Of a stretch of DNA of 64,000 bases, positions 42,114-50,083 are shown in pieces (positions within the stretch are counted from its first letter, which is position 1; each line of letters opens with the position of its first letter). This DNA is from Amycolatopsis sp. FDAARGOS 1241 (lineage in GTDB: Bacteria > Actinomycetota > Actinomycetes > Mycobacteriales > Pseudonocardiaceae), in the NCBI RefSeq assembly GCF_016889705.1, contig NZ_CP069526.1:4526001-4590000 (forward strand), given 5' to 3'. The notes beneath the pieces are model-generated. The model saw only the letters and a program-made list of their open reading frames with translations. It was not told the origin of the DNA and ran no database searches. Position numbers and translations under genes: made by a program.

Positions 42114-42347
42114 GTGCTGTACCCGGCCGTGCTGGTGCCGATCGGCCTGCTGCTGTTCTGCGTCGCGCTGTGGCGGTCCACGACCGTGTCCCGCGCGGCG
42201 GTCGTCACCGCGGCGGTGTCCGGGGTGCTGATCTCCATCCCGGTGCCGATCCACTCGATCCGCCTCGCCGGTGGAGTCCTGGGGCTGCTCGCCGGCGCCT
42301 GGCTTGCGTTCGTCGTGCGAAGTGAACTCGCCCGGAGCCCGGACTGA
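42114..42347 (+). pseudogene. C-terminal fragment of a membrane protein
   Basis: An open frame of 77 residues starts abruptly at the junction with the LuxR remnant: YPAVLVPIGLLLFCVALWRS, then TVSRAAVVTAAVSGVLISIP and LAGGVLGLLAGAWLAFVVRS to TGA. It looks like the last three helices of a longer protein. No ribosome site precedes it. A short real gene from GTG 42114 is possible but less likely. Confidence 0.5.
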
Positions 42348-43592
42348 ACCGGCCTGGACCCCTGCTGACCCTGGGGGCGCTCACCGCGCTCGGTGCCGCC
42401 GCGATCCAGGCCGCGACCGTCCCCGTGCTGTGGGATGTCACTCCGGCGTAAGCGATTCTGTCGGCCCTCGTCGCTGCCGCCCAGGTGGGTTCGCTCCCGC
42501 GGGCGCAGTGTGCCCCTCGCGGCGGGCACCGGGCTCGTGGTCCGGGTGCTCGATCATGTGGCGGACCTACTGCCGGGCCCGAGCCCGTGGCAAGCGGCGG
42601 ACGCCGCCTTCGGTGGCACCGATCGACTGGCCGCCGCGCTGCAGGCATTCGCGCTGCGGGGTTTCCTGATCATCGCCTTCGATCGGCCGCACCCCAGCCG
42701 GCACCGCGCGCGGCGGGTGACCGCGTCGCTGGCCTTCGGGCCGGTCGGCGTCCTGGTGCTCGCCACCGCCGCCGGTGCCGTGACCGCCGCGGCCGGCGCG
42801 AGGTCGAGCGCCGATGTCCCGACTGTGGACTATTGCTGCCCGGGCGGGATCCCGCTGGACCTCTACACCCCCGCAGGCGCCCGGCCTACGCCGGTAGCCG
42901 CGCATCTGCACGGCGGAGTGTTCCTGCTCGGCGACCGCGAACCCGACGGCCCCGGAGCCGCGCTCGCCAACTCCGGCGGCGCGCTCTTCCCGCCGTTGCG
43001 ACGGGAGCTCACGGCCCGCGGTTTCGTCGTCGCGTCGACCGACTACCGCCTGCTGCCGGTCGCGTCCTGGCCCGTGCCGATCGACGACGCCCGGTGCACC
43101 ATCCGATTCGTCAAGGCCCACGCCGGTGAACTGCGCATCGACCCCGCCCGGATCGGTGTGTGGGGCAGCAGCACCGGAGGCACGCTGTGCGCGCTGCCCG
43201 GCACGGCCGCTTCCGTCGACCGGACCACCTCGGTGGCTGCGGTGGTCGACATGTTCGGGCCGGCTGATCTCACCCACCTGGACGCCGCCGGTCCCGGGCA
43301 GCGCCTCATCGTCCACATCGGACTCGGCGACGACCCGGCCACCCGGCGCTCGGTCAGCCCGGGCCGCTACGTGACGCCGCACGCGGCGCCGGCGCTGATC
43401 CTCCAGGGCGACGAGGACTTCGTCCGGCCGCAGTCGGCCGGAGTTCGCGGCCCGGCTGCGGGCGGCCGGCGTGCCGGTCACCTTCGTCCCGGTCCACGGC
43501 AAAGGCCACACCCTCGACACGCCCGGCCAGGACCCACTCCCACCCGGCTCACCGGCGTCGCCGCCGACTTCCTCACCGCCACTCTGCGGTGA
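42345..43592 (+). pseudogene. Membrane-anchored alpha/beta hydrolase (BD-FAE/lipase type), broken frame
   Basis: The start LNRPGPLLTLGALTALGAAA ends at a TAA near 42449, after which hydrophobic sequence continues in other frames (AILSALVAAAQV). From about 42530 a long frame holds a membrane region (FLIIAFDRPHPSRHRARRVT, SLAFGPVGVLVLATAAGAVT) and a hydrolase domain: VAAHLHGGVFLLGDRE (oxyanion HGG), GVWGSSTGGTLCAL (nucleophile serine), VVDMFGPADLTHLD, PALILQGDEDFVRP (acidic residue). Near 43438 the frame shifts; PEFAARLRAAGVPVTFVPVH and GKGHTLDTPGQDP carry the catalytic histidine in another frame, and the original frame resumes for VAADFLTATLR. At least three lesions. Confidence 0.7.
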
Positions 43593-43761
43593 CGAGCCCG
43601 CGACGGCGCACTCCTGGCGCCGAACAGGTTGGTGTGCTCGAAATCCACTGCCGATGGCTGTCCACTTCGCACTCCTCGGCTCCACCGGCCAACGAAAACG
43701 CGAACCGGTGGCCGCGGCCGGTCGTGGCGCAGAACCGTGTGGACGACGGCCGGCCGAACGC

Positions 43762-43810
43762 GCGGTGTAGGCGGGTCGGTGTTCCCATCACGTGGGCCCG
43801 CCTACACCGC
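43762..43810. repeat. Perfect 14-base inverted repeat in a 350-base gap
   Basis: GCGGTGTAGGCGGG at 43762-43775 pairs perfectly with CCCGCCTACACCGC at 43797-43810 across a 21-base loop. The gap 43593-43941 holds no gene; this hairpin and the one at 43885 are its only structure. It may terminate transcripts from the left or be a mobile-element relic. Confidence 0.6.
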
Positions 43811-43884
43811 TACCGGCCGCCGGGAAGGCTCGCCGGCGGCGCCCGAGCGCACCGTCCGCGAGGAGCACCGGCGGCTCGCCGTCC

Positions 43885-43920
43885 GCGTCCGCATCACCCG
43901 GGGGAAAGCGATGCGGACGC
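43885..43920 (-). terminator. Terminator hairpin downstream of the Rpf gene
   Basis: GCGTCCGCATC and GATGCGGACGC form a perfect 11-base stem with a 14-base loop, ending 21 bases past the Rpf stop. There is no U-tract, as is common in high-GC actinobacteria. Confidence 0.65.
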
Positions 43921-43941
43921 GATCGGCGGTCCGTGCCCCTG

Positions 43942-44694
43942 CTACTTGGTCGCGATCTTCTGGCCGACCAGGATCAGGTTGGCGTTCGGGATGTACGACG
44001 CGTTCAGCTGCTGCAGCCGCTGGTAGCCGCCGGAGACACCGAGCTTCTTGGCGATGCCCGACAAGGTGTCGCCCGCGACGACGGTGTAGTCGCCGTTCGG
44101 GTTGGAGCGCGTCGCGCCGGCCGCAGCAGCGGCCTTCGCCTGCGGCTTGGCCTTAGGCTTGACCTGGGGCTTGCCCTGGGGCTTGGCCTGCGCCTTGGAC
44201 TTGACCCGGGTCTGCGCCTTCGGCGCGGCCTTGGACTTCTTGGTGTGGGCGGTCGCCGCCTCTTCCGAGGCCGCACCGCCGCCACCCTGGCCGGCGAAGT
44301 TGGAGAACGCGGCCGGGCCGGAGCCGCCGTGGCACTCCCACGGCGCGGTGCCCGACTTCGCGAAGATCCGGTCCGCGACGATCTGCTGCTGGGCCGGGGT
44401 GGCCCGGTCCGCGGTCGAGGCGAACTGGCCACCGCCGTTGGCGAGCCAGGTCTTCGTCACGATCTGGAACAGACCGGCGGGGCGGCCGGCGCGCTGGCCC
44501 GCCGCGGTGTTGTTGACCGCCGTCGGGTTGCCGGAGCTCTCGCACTTGACGATGCCGGCCTGCCCGGGGAAGGCGTTGGCCGCGCCGGCGCCGGCGATGC
44601 CGATCCCGCCGAGCGCGGCGCCCGCGAGAGCCGCGGTCGCACCGGTGCGCTTCAGAAGAGTCTTCGTGTTGCTGGGTTTGCTGTGACGTCCCAC
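43942..44694 (-). CDS. Resuscitation-promoting factor-like muralytic protein with LysM
   Basis: Secreted 250-residue cell-wall enzyme. Residues 1-41 are a long signal peptide ending AGAANA. The Rpf/transglycosylase domain (42-125) has the catalytic glutamate in KCESSGN (Glu52), AGLFQIVTKTWLANGGGQFA and the second cysteine in WECHG. A low-complexity linker rich in Lys, Ala, Pro and Gln (about 150-198) follows, then a LysM peptidoglycan-binding module (about 203-249; YTVVAGDTLSGIAKKLGV). Such proteins cleave peptidoglycan and revive dormant cells. GTG 44694 follows AAGGAG. The 300-base leader upstream does not show a c-di-AMP riboswitch. Confidence 0.9.
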   Translation of the reverse strand: MGRHSKPSNTKTLLKRTGATAALAGAALGGIGIAGAGAANAFPGQAGIVKCESSGNPTAVNNTAAGQRAGRPAGLFQIVTKTWLANGGGQFASTADRATPAQQQIVADRIFAKSGTAPWECHGGSGPAAFSNFAGQGGGGAASEEAATAHTKKSKAAPKAQTRVKSKAQAKPQGKPQVKPKAKPQAKAAAAAGATRSNPNGDYTVVAGDTLSGIAKKLGVSGGYQRLQQLNASYIPNANLILVGQKIATK

Positions 44695-44994
44695 GATGGG
44701 TGGGCTCCTTCTCACTCTCACACCGAGAGCCCGTCTTTCGCGCCCAATCAGGGTCGCAGGCGACGGTGGTTCGCGGTGGCTTCCGGCCGCTGATCCTCGG
44801 GGTAGATCGCAGGTCACCGCGAAAGCACGTGGAGGTTACGAACAGGAAACGGCGAATGTACAGCGTCCGTGGCAATGGACACAGATCATCAATTCGCGTG
44901 ACTATCGGACGACAGTGCGTCACAGCTTAGCGTGCCTATTCGGAAAACAGATCTTGGCTCAGCCTCAACGAAAAACAAGCCGATAAGACATCAA
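44695..44994. other. Leader/promoter region of the Rpf gene
   Basis: About 300 bases upstream of the Rpf start, lower in GC than the surroundings from 44850 to 45000. No open frame of interest. The conserved blocks of the ydaO/c-di-AMP riboswitch, common before rpf genes, were looked for and not found. Confidence 0.5.
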
Positions 44995-45245
44995 TCACAC
45001 AAAACCGGTGTTCGTTGTCCATTTTCCGACAGTTCTATCGATTCGTTGCCACCTGACCATCTTCACTCCGGCAGTTCCGCCGCGAGGATCACCACAGCAC
45101 CCGGGCTCAACGCGGACGAGCTCCCCTGCGGCCAGCGTTTTCAGCGCACGGTTGACCGAAACCCTGGTCGCACCGATGGCCTCGGCCAAGCCGTGCTGTG
45201 TACCCGACAGACGACCCTGGAACCGGTCCCGCGGCGCCCTGCCGG
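44995..45245 (-). pseudogene. Crp/Fnr-family regulator remnant (C-terminal HTH)
   Basis: The frame reads FQGRLSGTQHGLAEAIGATR then VSVNRALKTLAAGELVRVEP and runs to a stop at 44995. The helix-turn-helix LAEAIGATRVSVNRALKTLA is typical of Crp/Fnr proteins. The cyclic-nucleotide domain that should precede it is absent: upstream bases (45246-45532) code for nothing recognisable. A 5'-truncated relic is the simplest reading. Confidence 0.65.
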
Positions 45246-45532
45246 GTGTTCCGCACCCACTGCGCGGGCCTGGCCGCCGATCCGTACTACGCCGCCCCCG
45301 GCGTGACCATCACCGCCCTGCGCGAGTGGGCGCCGATCATCGGCGAGACCTCAGCCGACGCCCGGAGCAGCACGGCCTCGGTCGCCGACGGCCGGACCGT
45401 CCCGGTGCCCGGGGGAAATCTCGATCGCGCTCCGGCCGGCGGGCTGGCCGAACTCCAAGCCCGCGCACGACCTGGCGATGCCCGACCGATCCACCGGCAG
45501 CGCCGCACGAGCCGGCCGGAGATCGTCTGCGG
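45246..45532. other. Stretch without a recognisable gene
   Basis: Open in several frames on both strands, as expected from high GC, but none gives a known domain or a good start. One plus frame (VFRTHCAGLAADPYYAAPGV onward) looks protein-like yet matches nothing I know and runs into the antisense of the TetR gene. Confidence 0.4.
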
Positions 45533-46105
45533 TCAGGGGGTGACGTCGACCGCGGCGAACAGGGTGCGGACGCAGAGGTCGCGCAGTTCCTCCTGCGTGA
45601 CTTTCGGTTCGTCGAGCCAATCGAGGATCAGCTTGGCGAGGAAGGCCAGCCAGCCGCGCACGGCCAGGCGGGTGGTTTCGGTGACCGGGCGAAGCAGGCT
45701 CACCGCGGCGAGGATGCGTTCGGCGTTCGCCGCCATGCCGGCTTCGCGGATCTCCCGGATCTCGCGGTCGGCGTCGCGGGCGCTGCGGTAGACGATGCGG
45801 CAGCCGTCCGGGTGGGTGCGGGCGAACTCGAGGTAGACGTCCAGCCCGGCCCGCAGCTGCTCGGCCACCGGCAGCGCCGGGTCGGGCTCGCTTATCGCCA
45901 GGAGCTGGTCGCGCTGCTTGCGGAGGATCTCGGCGAAGAAGTCCTTCTTCGTCGGGAAGTAGTGGTACAGCAGGCCGCGCGAGACCTGCGCGATCTCGGC
46001 CACCTCCTCGATCCACACCTCGTCGTACGGCCGGTTCGCGAACAGCCTCGCGCCGATGCCCAGGAGCTGCTCGCGCCGCTGCTCCGTGCTCAGGCGCGTC
46101 CGCAT
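45533..46105 (-). CDS. TetR-family regulator, probable P450 repressor
   Basis: 190 residues. HTH region: RREQLLGIGARLFANRPYDE then VWIEEVAEIAQVSRGLLYHY FPTKKDFF, an intact TetR DNA-binding domain. The effector domain (about 60-190) is helical with EQLRAGLDVYLEFARTHPDG. Divergent from a CYP102-like P450 gene with 78 bases between; a perfect palindrome lies in that gap. In Bacillus the TetR protein Bm3R1 represses CYP102A1 and is released by fatty acids, so a similar role is likely here. Confidence 0.9.
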   Translation of the reverse strand: MRTRLSTEQRREQLLGIGARLFANRPYDEVWIEEVAEIAQVSRGLLYHYFPTKKDFFAEILRKQRDQLLAISEPDPALPVAEQLRAGLDVYLEFARTHPDGCRIVYRSARDADREIREIREAGMAANAERILAAVSLLRPVTETTRLAVRGWLAFLAKLILDWLDEPKVTQEELRDLCVRTLFAAVDVTP

Positions 46106-46150
46106 CCCCCGAGCTTACTTGACACGGGTTCAACAGCGCGGGATCGTGGG

Positions 46151-46176
46151 CCCTATTGGATCTGAATTCAATAGGG
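46151..46176. promoter_or_regulatory. TetR operator before the P450 gene
   Basis: CCCTATTG and CAATAGGG are perfect eight-base arms around a ten-base centre (GATCTGAATT). The site ends seven bases before the P450 GTG, overlapping its ribosome binding region, and lies 46 bases upstream of the TetR start. A TTGACA-like sequence is at 46116-46121. Confidence 0.7.
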
Positions 46177-46183
46177 GGCACCC

Positions 46184-47572
46184 GTGGACACCACCGGGAT
46201 TCCGCACCGGCCGGGCCGGCTGCCGGTGATCGGCGACCTGATCGGCGCCAACCCGCGTACGCCGCTGCAGCACACCCTGCGCATCGGCAAGCGGCTGGGC
46301 CCGATCTTCACCCGCAAGATCTTCGGCATCGAGATCGTCTTCGCCGGCGGCGTCGACCTGGTCACGCAGCTCAACGACGAAACGAAATTCGGCAAGCACG
46401 TCGGCCTTGGCGTCGAGGGCCTGCGCGCGGTGGCGGGCGACGGGCTCTTCACCGCCCACACGAACGAGCCGAACTGGCGGCTGGCTCACGACATCCTGCA
46501 GCCGGCGTTCTCGGCCGACGCGATGCGCCGTTACCACCCCGTGATGCTGGAGGTCGCGCACGAGCTGACGGAGGCCTGGGACCGCGCCGCCGGCCCGGTC
46601 GACGTCGCCGCCGACATGACCCGGCTGACGCTGGAGACGATCGGCCGCGCCGGCTTCGGCTACCGGTTCGGGTCGTTCGAGCGCGCCGAACCGCACCCGT
46701 TCGTCACGGCGATGATCCGCGCGCTGCGGTTCGCGCAGCTGCAGAACGTCAAGCTCCCGTTCGTGCGGCGCACGTTCGCCGGGTCGCCCGCGCAGAACCG
46801 GGCCGACATCGCAACCATGACGAACCTGGTCGACGAGGTCATCGAAGCCCGCCGTCGCGAAGGCGGCGAGAGCCGGGACCTGCTGGGCCTGATGCTCACC
46901 GAAGGCCACCCGATGACCGGCGAGCGCCTGGACCCGGTGAACATCCGCAACCAGGCCATCACGTTCGTCGTCGCGGGCCACGAAACGACGTCCGGCGCGC
47001 TGTCGTTCGCCCTGTACTACCTGACACGCCACCCCGAGCTGCTCGCGAAGGCGCGCGCCGAGGTCGACGCGGTCTGGGGCGAGCGCGAACCGGAATTCGG
47101 CGACGTGGCCAGGCTGCGCTACATGCGCCGCGTGCTCGACGAGGCGATGCGGCTGTGGCCCACCGCGCCCGGGTATGCGCGCGAAGCCCGCGAAGACGTC
47201 GTGCTCGGCGGCAAGTACCCGATGCGCAAGGGCGACTGGGTGATCGTGCCGCTCCCCCTCGTCCACCGCGACCCGGCGGTGTGGACCGACCCGGAGACGT
47301 TCGACCCGGACCGCTTCGAACCGGCCGCGGTGCGCAAGCGCCCGGCCCAGGCGTACAAACCTTTCGGCACAGGCGAACGAGCCTGCATCGGACGGCAGTT
47401 CGCCCTCCACGAAGCCGTGCTGGCGCTCGGTTTGGTCCTGCGCCGCTACGACTTCGAAGCCGACCCGGGTTACGAGCTGAAGATCGTGGAATCACTGACG
47501 CTCAAACCCAGTGGCTTCACGGTGCACCCGCGCGTCCGTGACCACGCGGCCACCACGGCGGCCGCCACGTAG
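46184..47572 (+). CDS. CYP102-like cytochrome P450 heme domain without reductase
   Basis: A 462-residue cytochrome P450. The I-helix oxygen-activation motif VVAGHETTS, the ExxR helix DEAMRLWPTAPGYAREA, and the heme loop FGTGERACIGRQFALHE with cysteine ligand 401 are all intact. The order and wording (SGALSFALYYLTRHPELL, VLGGKYPMRKGDWVIVPLPL, LTLKPSGFTV) resemble the heme domain of P450 BM3 and other CYP102 fatty-acid hydroxylases much more than typical actinobacterial P450s. Unlike BM3 it stops after the heme domain: no FMN/FAD reductase follows and no ferredoxin is next to it. Substrate probably medium or long-chain fatty acid; GTG start. Confidence 0.9.
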   Translation: MDTTGIPHRPGRLPVIGDLIGANPRTPLQHTLRIGKRLGPIFTRKIFGIEIVFAGGVDLVTQLNDETKFGKHVGLGVEGLRAVAGDGLFTAHTNEPNWRLAHDILQPAFSADAMRRYHPVMLEVAHELTEAWDRAAGPVDVAADMTRLTLETIGRAGFGYRFGSFERAEPHPFVTAMIRALRFAQLQNVKLPFVRRTFAGSPAQNRADIATMTNLVDEVIEARRREGGESRDLLGLMLTEGHPMTGERLDPVNIRNQAITFVVAGHETTSGALSFALYYLTRHPELLAKARAEVDAVWGEREPEFGDVARLRYMRRVLDEAMRLWPTAPGYAREAREDVVLGGKYPMRKGDWVIVPLPLVHRDPAVWTDPETFDPDRFEPAAVRKRPAQAYKPFGTGERACIGRQFALHEAVLALGLVLRRYDFEADPGYELKIVESLTLKPSGFTVHPRVRDHAATTAAAT

Positions 47573-47593
47573 GCATCCCGCTCCGGTGGCCGG

Positions 47594-48538
47594 TCAGTCC
47601 CCGAACACGCCGCCGCTGAGGTACTTCAGCCCCGTGTCGACGGCGATGGTCACCACGGTGTGGCCGGGGCCCAGTTCGCGCGCCAGGTCGATCGCGGCCA
47701 CGACGTTCAGCGCGGACGAAGTGCCTGCGAAGACGCCCTCGCGCCGCGCCAACGGCACCGCCAGGTCACGCGCCCGGGCTTCGTCGAATGCTCTCACCTC
47801 GTGGTAGGACGACGAATCGAGGAGGGGCAACGGGCGGCCCGTGCCGATGCCTTCGACGCCGTGCGGGCCACCGTGGCCCGCGGTGAGCATCGGGGAGCTC
47901 GCCGGCTCCAGCGCGATCACGCGGGGCGCGAGGCCAGCGGCGCGGAAGCCCGCCGTGACGCCCGCGAGCATGCCGCCGGTGCCGACACCGGCACAGAAGG
48001 CGTCGACGCCTTCGGCTCGGGTCTGCTCGACGATTTCGCGGCCCATCCGGGCATATCCGGTCAGGGCGTCGGTGTTGCGGAACTGGTCCGTCCACAAAGC
48101 ACCGTCACGCACGACGATGCGGTCCACCTCCGCCCGCATCCGGTCGAACAGTTCGGGGGTGATCCGCCCGGCGTCGCTCGGAACCACGGTGAGCTCGGCG
48201 CCGAAGGCCCGCATGGTGCGCAGCTTCTCGGGCGAGAAGGCGTCCGACGTGACGATCGACAGCGGATACCCCTTGACGGCGCGGATGAAGGCGAGCGAAG
48301 AACCCGTGCTGCCGCCGGTGCACTCCACGACGCGGCGGCCGGGGTGCAGCTCACCACGCCGCTGCGCTCCTTCGATCAGGGCCAGCGCCATCCGGTCCTT
48401 GTAGCTCCCGGTGGGATTTCCGCTTTCGAGCTTCACGAGTACGTCCGCGGCCCCGTCAGGGACGAGGCGCGCGAGCCACAGTAGCGGTGTGTCGCCGATG
48501 GCTTCGAGCGCCGACGACACGATGTCCCGTGGCTTCAT
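47594..48538 (-). CDS. Cysteine synthase-fold PLP enzyme
   Basis: 314 residues, fold type II pyridoxal-phosphate enzyme. The lysine forming the Schiff base is Lys47 in SGNPTGSYKDRMA; the substrate loop is ECTGGSTGSSLAF and the phosphate-binding GVGTGGMLAGVTAGF follows near residue 178. The C-terminus is VVTIAVDTGLKYLSGGVF, as in O-acetylserine sulfhydrylase and cystathionine beta-synthase types. SGNPTGSYKDRMA (Tyr instead of the usual Ser/Val before Lys) is shared by many secondary-metabolism and unassigned members, so the true product may not be cysteine. It converges on the P450 gene with 21 bases between. Confidence 0.87.
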   Translation of the reverse strand: MKPRDIVSSALEAIGDTPLLWLARLVPDGAADVLVKLESGNPTGSYKDRMALALIEGAQRRGELHPGRRVVECTGGSTGSSLAFIRAVKGYPLSIVTSDAFSPEKLRTMRAFGAELTVVPSDAGRITPELFDRMRAEVDRIVVRDGALWTDQFRNTDALTGYARMGREIVEQTRAEGVDAFCAGVGTGGMLAGVTAGFRAAGLAPRVIALEPASSPMLTAGHGGPHGVEGIGTGRPLPLLDSSSYHEVRAFDEARARDLAVPLARREGVFAGTSSALNVVAAIDLARELGPGHTVVTIAVDTGLKYLSGGVFGD

Positions 48539-48628
48539 CGAAGTCCTCGCCTCCCGCGGGCCGGCCGAACTCCCGCTCCACTCAGAAGGGTCGCGCGAAC
48601 ACCGGTGAACGTTGCGCCGCCAAGGGCG

Positions 48629-49597
48629 TCAGACCTCGAAAGCCCAGCGCACGTAGCTCCTCGCCGCCACGAACCCGGCCCGCTCGAAGAGCCCAGACCG
48701 TCCGGAGGGGCGCGGCGAGTCGACGTTCACTCTGGCGCGGTCGTAGCCCGCTTCGGCAGCACCACGCAACGCGTGGGCGACCAAAGCGCTGGCGACGCCT
48801 CGATTCCGGTGGTCCGGGCGCGTTCCGACGATCATGAAGTGGGCGTCGCGGATGCCGGTGAGCGCCGCGTCGGCCTCCCAGGTCAGGGCGACCAGCACGC
48901 CGGCCGCGGCGCCGTCGGTGCCGGCCCGGAGCAGGAAACCGACCTCCGGCCGGAAGGTGTGGTTGGTGATCTTGTTCTGCCACGAGTCGAGGGTCACCGG
49001 CGCTGAGCCCCAGTGGTCCCGGTACGCGGCGTTGCGGGTGGCCAGGAAATCCGCGGCGTTCTCCGGGGACCACGGCTCAAGTGCCAGCCCGTCGGGGATC
49101 ACCACGGCGGGGAGCGCGTCGCCGAGCGCGCGCTCCAGGCGCTGGAAGTAGCGCACCGGCACGAAACCCTGGGAGCGAACGAGTTCGGGCACACCGGCGA
49201 TCCGCTCGGCCTTGTGGACGTCGACCGCGAGCCGCAACGTCGGGTGCTGGCGCGCGTGCACCACCTTCGCCGCCGCCACGCCGGCTTCCACGAGCGCGGT
49301 GCCCACGCCGCGGCGGCGGTACCCCGGATGGACCCCGCCGTCGAGGAAGACCCGGTGGACCTCTTCGGCCGACGGCTTGAAGCGGATCTTCATGAAACCC
49401 ACCAGCACGTCACCGTCGAAGGCGGCGAGGCTCGCGCGCGCCAGGTCCGTGTACGGGTCGATCAGCTCCTGGAGGGTGTCCTCCGCGGTGTAGTTCTCGC
49501 CGATCCCGTCCACGGTTTCCATGGCGTTGAGCAGATCGGCCGACGCCTGTGCGTCCTCCCGGGTCAGCGGGCGCCACGTGAGAGGTCCTTCGCGCAC
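48629..49597 (-). CDS. Tandem GNAT acetyltransferase
   Basis: 322 residues with two GNAT domains. Domain one contains LVGFMKIRFKPSAEEVHRVF then GGVHPGYRRRGVGTALVEAG, an acetyl-CoA loop (RRRGVG); domain two has IVGTRPDHRNRGVASALVAH (RNRGVA) and ends GLFERAGFVAARSYVRWAF. The double layout and the N-terminal WRPLTREDAQASADLLNAME recall mycothiol synthase and its paralogues, but this is not clearly MshD. Possible roles: acetylation of a small molecule or antibiotic. GTG start at 49597, just after a terminator hairpin belonging to the MerR gene. Confidence 0.85.
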   Translation of the reverse strand: MREGPLTWRPLTREDAQASADLLNAMETVDGIGENYTAEDTLQELIDPYTDLARASLAAFDGDVLVGFMKIRFKPSAEEVHRVFLDGGVHPGYRRRGVGTALVEAGVAAAKVVHARQHPTLRLAVDVHKAERIAGVPELVRSQGFVPVRYFQRLERALGDALPAVVIPDGLALEPWSPENAADFLATRNAAYRDHWGSAPVTLDSWQNKITNHTFRPEVGFLLRAGTDGAAAGVLVALTWEADAALTGIRDAHFMIVGTRPDHRNRGVASALVAHALRGAAEAGYDRARVNVDSPRPSGRSGLFERAGFVAARSYVRWAFEV

Positions 49598-49610
49598 GCG
49601 ACGGACGGTA

Positions 49611-49629
49611 AGCCCGCTACGAGCGGGCT
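49611..49629 (-). terminator. Hairpin after the MerR gene
   Basis: AGCCCGCT and AGCGGGCT form a perfect eight-base stem with a three-base loop, overlapping the MerR stop codon and separating it from the GNAT gene. Confidence 0.55.
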
Positions 49630-50040
49630 GTCACGTCGTTTTCCGCCGGACCCGGCACGCGGGCGTCGACCAGCTCCGCGAGCCGGGCCTGGTAGGCCGG
49701 GCAGATCGCGATGTCCTCGTGCGAGCAGTTCAGCCCGGGCTCGAGGAGTTCGAGCGCCGACCGCAGCGCCGCCATCCGAGCCTGCAGCGCTCACTGGTCG
49801 CGCCTCGGCACCTCTTTGCGGCCGGGGGTGTGGATCGAGCCGAGGAACTCCCCGATGTCCGGCAAGCCCAGGCCCGCTCGCTTCATCTCCACGATCGTGC
49901 CCACCCGCACCAGATCGGCGCGCGTGTGGCGGCGGCGCCCGCCCTGGGCACGGGCGGGCGCGAGCAGGCCCACGGACTCCCAGTACCGCAGCACGTGCGT
50001 CGGCAGGCCGAAGTGCCCGGGCCACTTCGCCGATCGCCAT
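49617..50040 (-). pseudogene. MerR-family regulator with a frameshift and a nonsense codon
   Basis: MAIGEVAR is followed by a one-base gain near 50016, after which HFGLPTHVLRYWESVGLLAP and GRRRHTRADLVRVGTIVEMK read in the next frame. In RRDQ-stop-ALQARMAALRSALELL a TGA (49795-49797) replaces the TGG expected for Trp, and the frame then continues through LEPGLNCSHEDIAICPAYQA with a CxH/CP-type segment to the stop at 49617. Repaired length is about 141 residues, normal for short MerR proteins. It is divergent from a methyltransferase gene with a perfect operator in between. Two different lesion types argue somewhat for genuine decay. Confidence 0.75.
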
Positions 50041-50042
50041 CG

Positions 50043-50074
50043 GGTTTGACTTCGTGTCGGCATCAAGTCAAACC
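50043..50074. promoter_or_regulatory. MerR-type operator, perfect 10-base inverted repeat
   Basis: GGTTTGACTT and AAGTCAAACC flank a 12-base centre. The left arm contains TTGACT, a fair -35 element, so the dyad lies in the promoter spacer, as MerR activators require. It starts three bases from the MerR ATG and ends nine bases before the methyltransferase ATG, implying short or absent leaders. Confidence 0.75.
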
Positions 50075-50083
50075 ATGAGGGGC

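Noticed and set aside
44695..45000. c-di-AMP (ydaO) riboswitch in the Rpf leader
   Set aside because: Common at this position in actinobacteria, but the conserved blocks (such as GGGGGACCC and CCGAATCC) are not present on either strand.
45246..45532. Protein-like plus-strand frame VFRTHCAGLAADPYYAAPGV
   Set aside because: No family match that I recognise, no start, and it continues antisense to the TetR gene.
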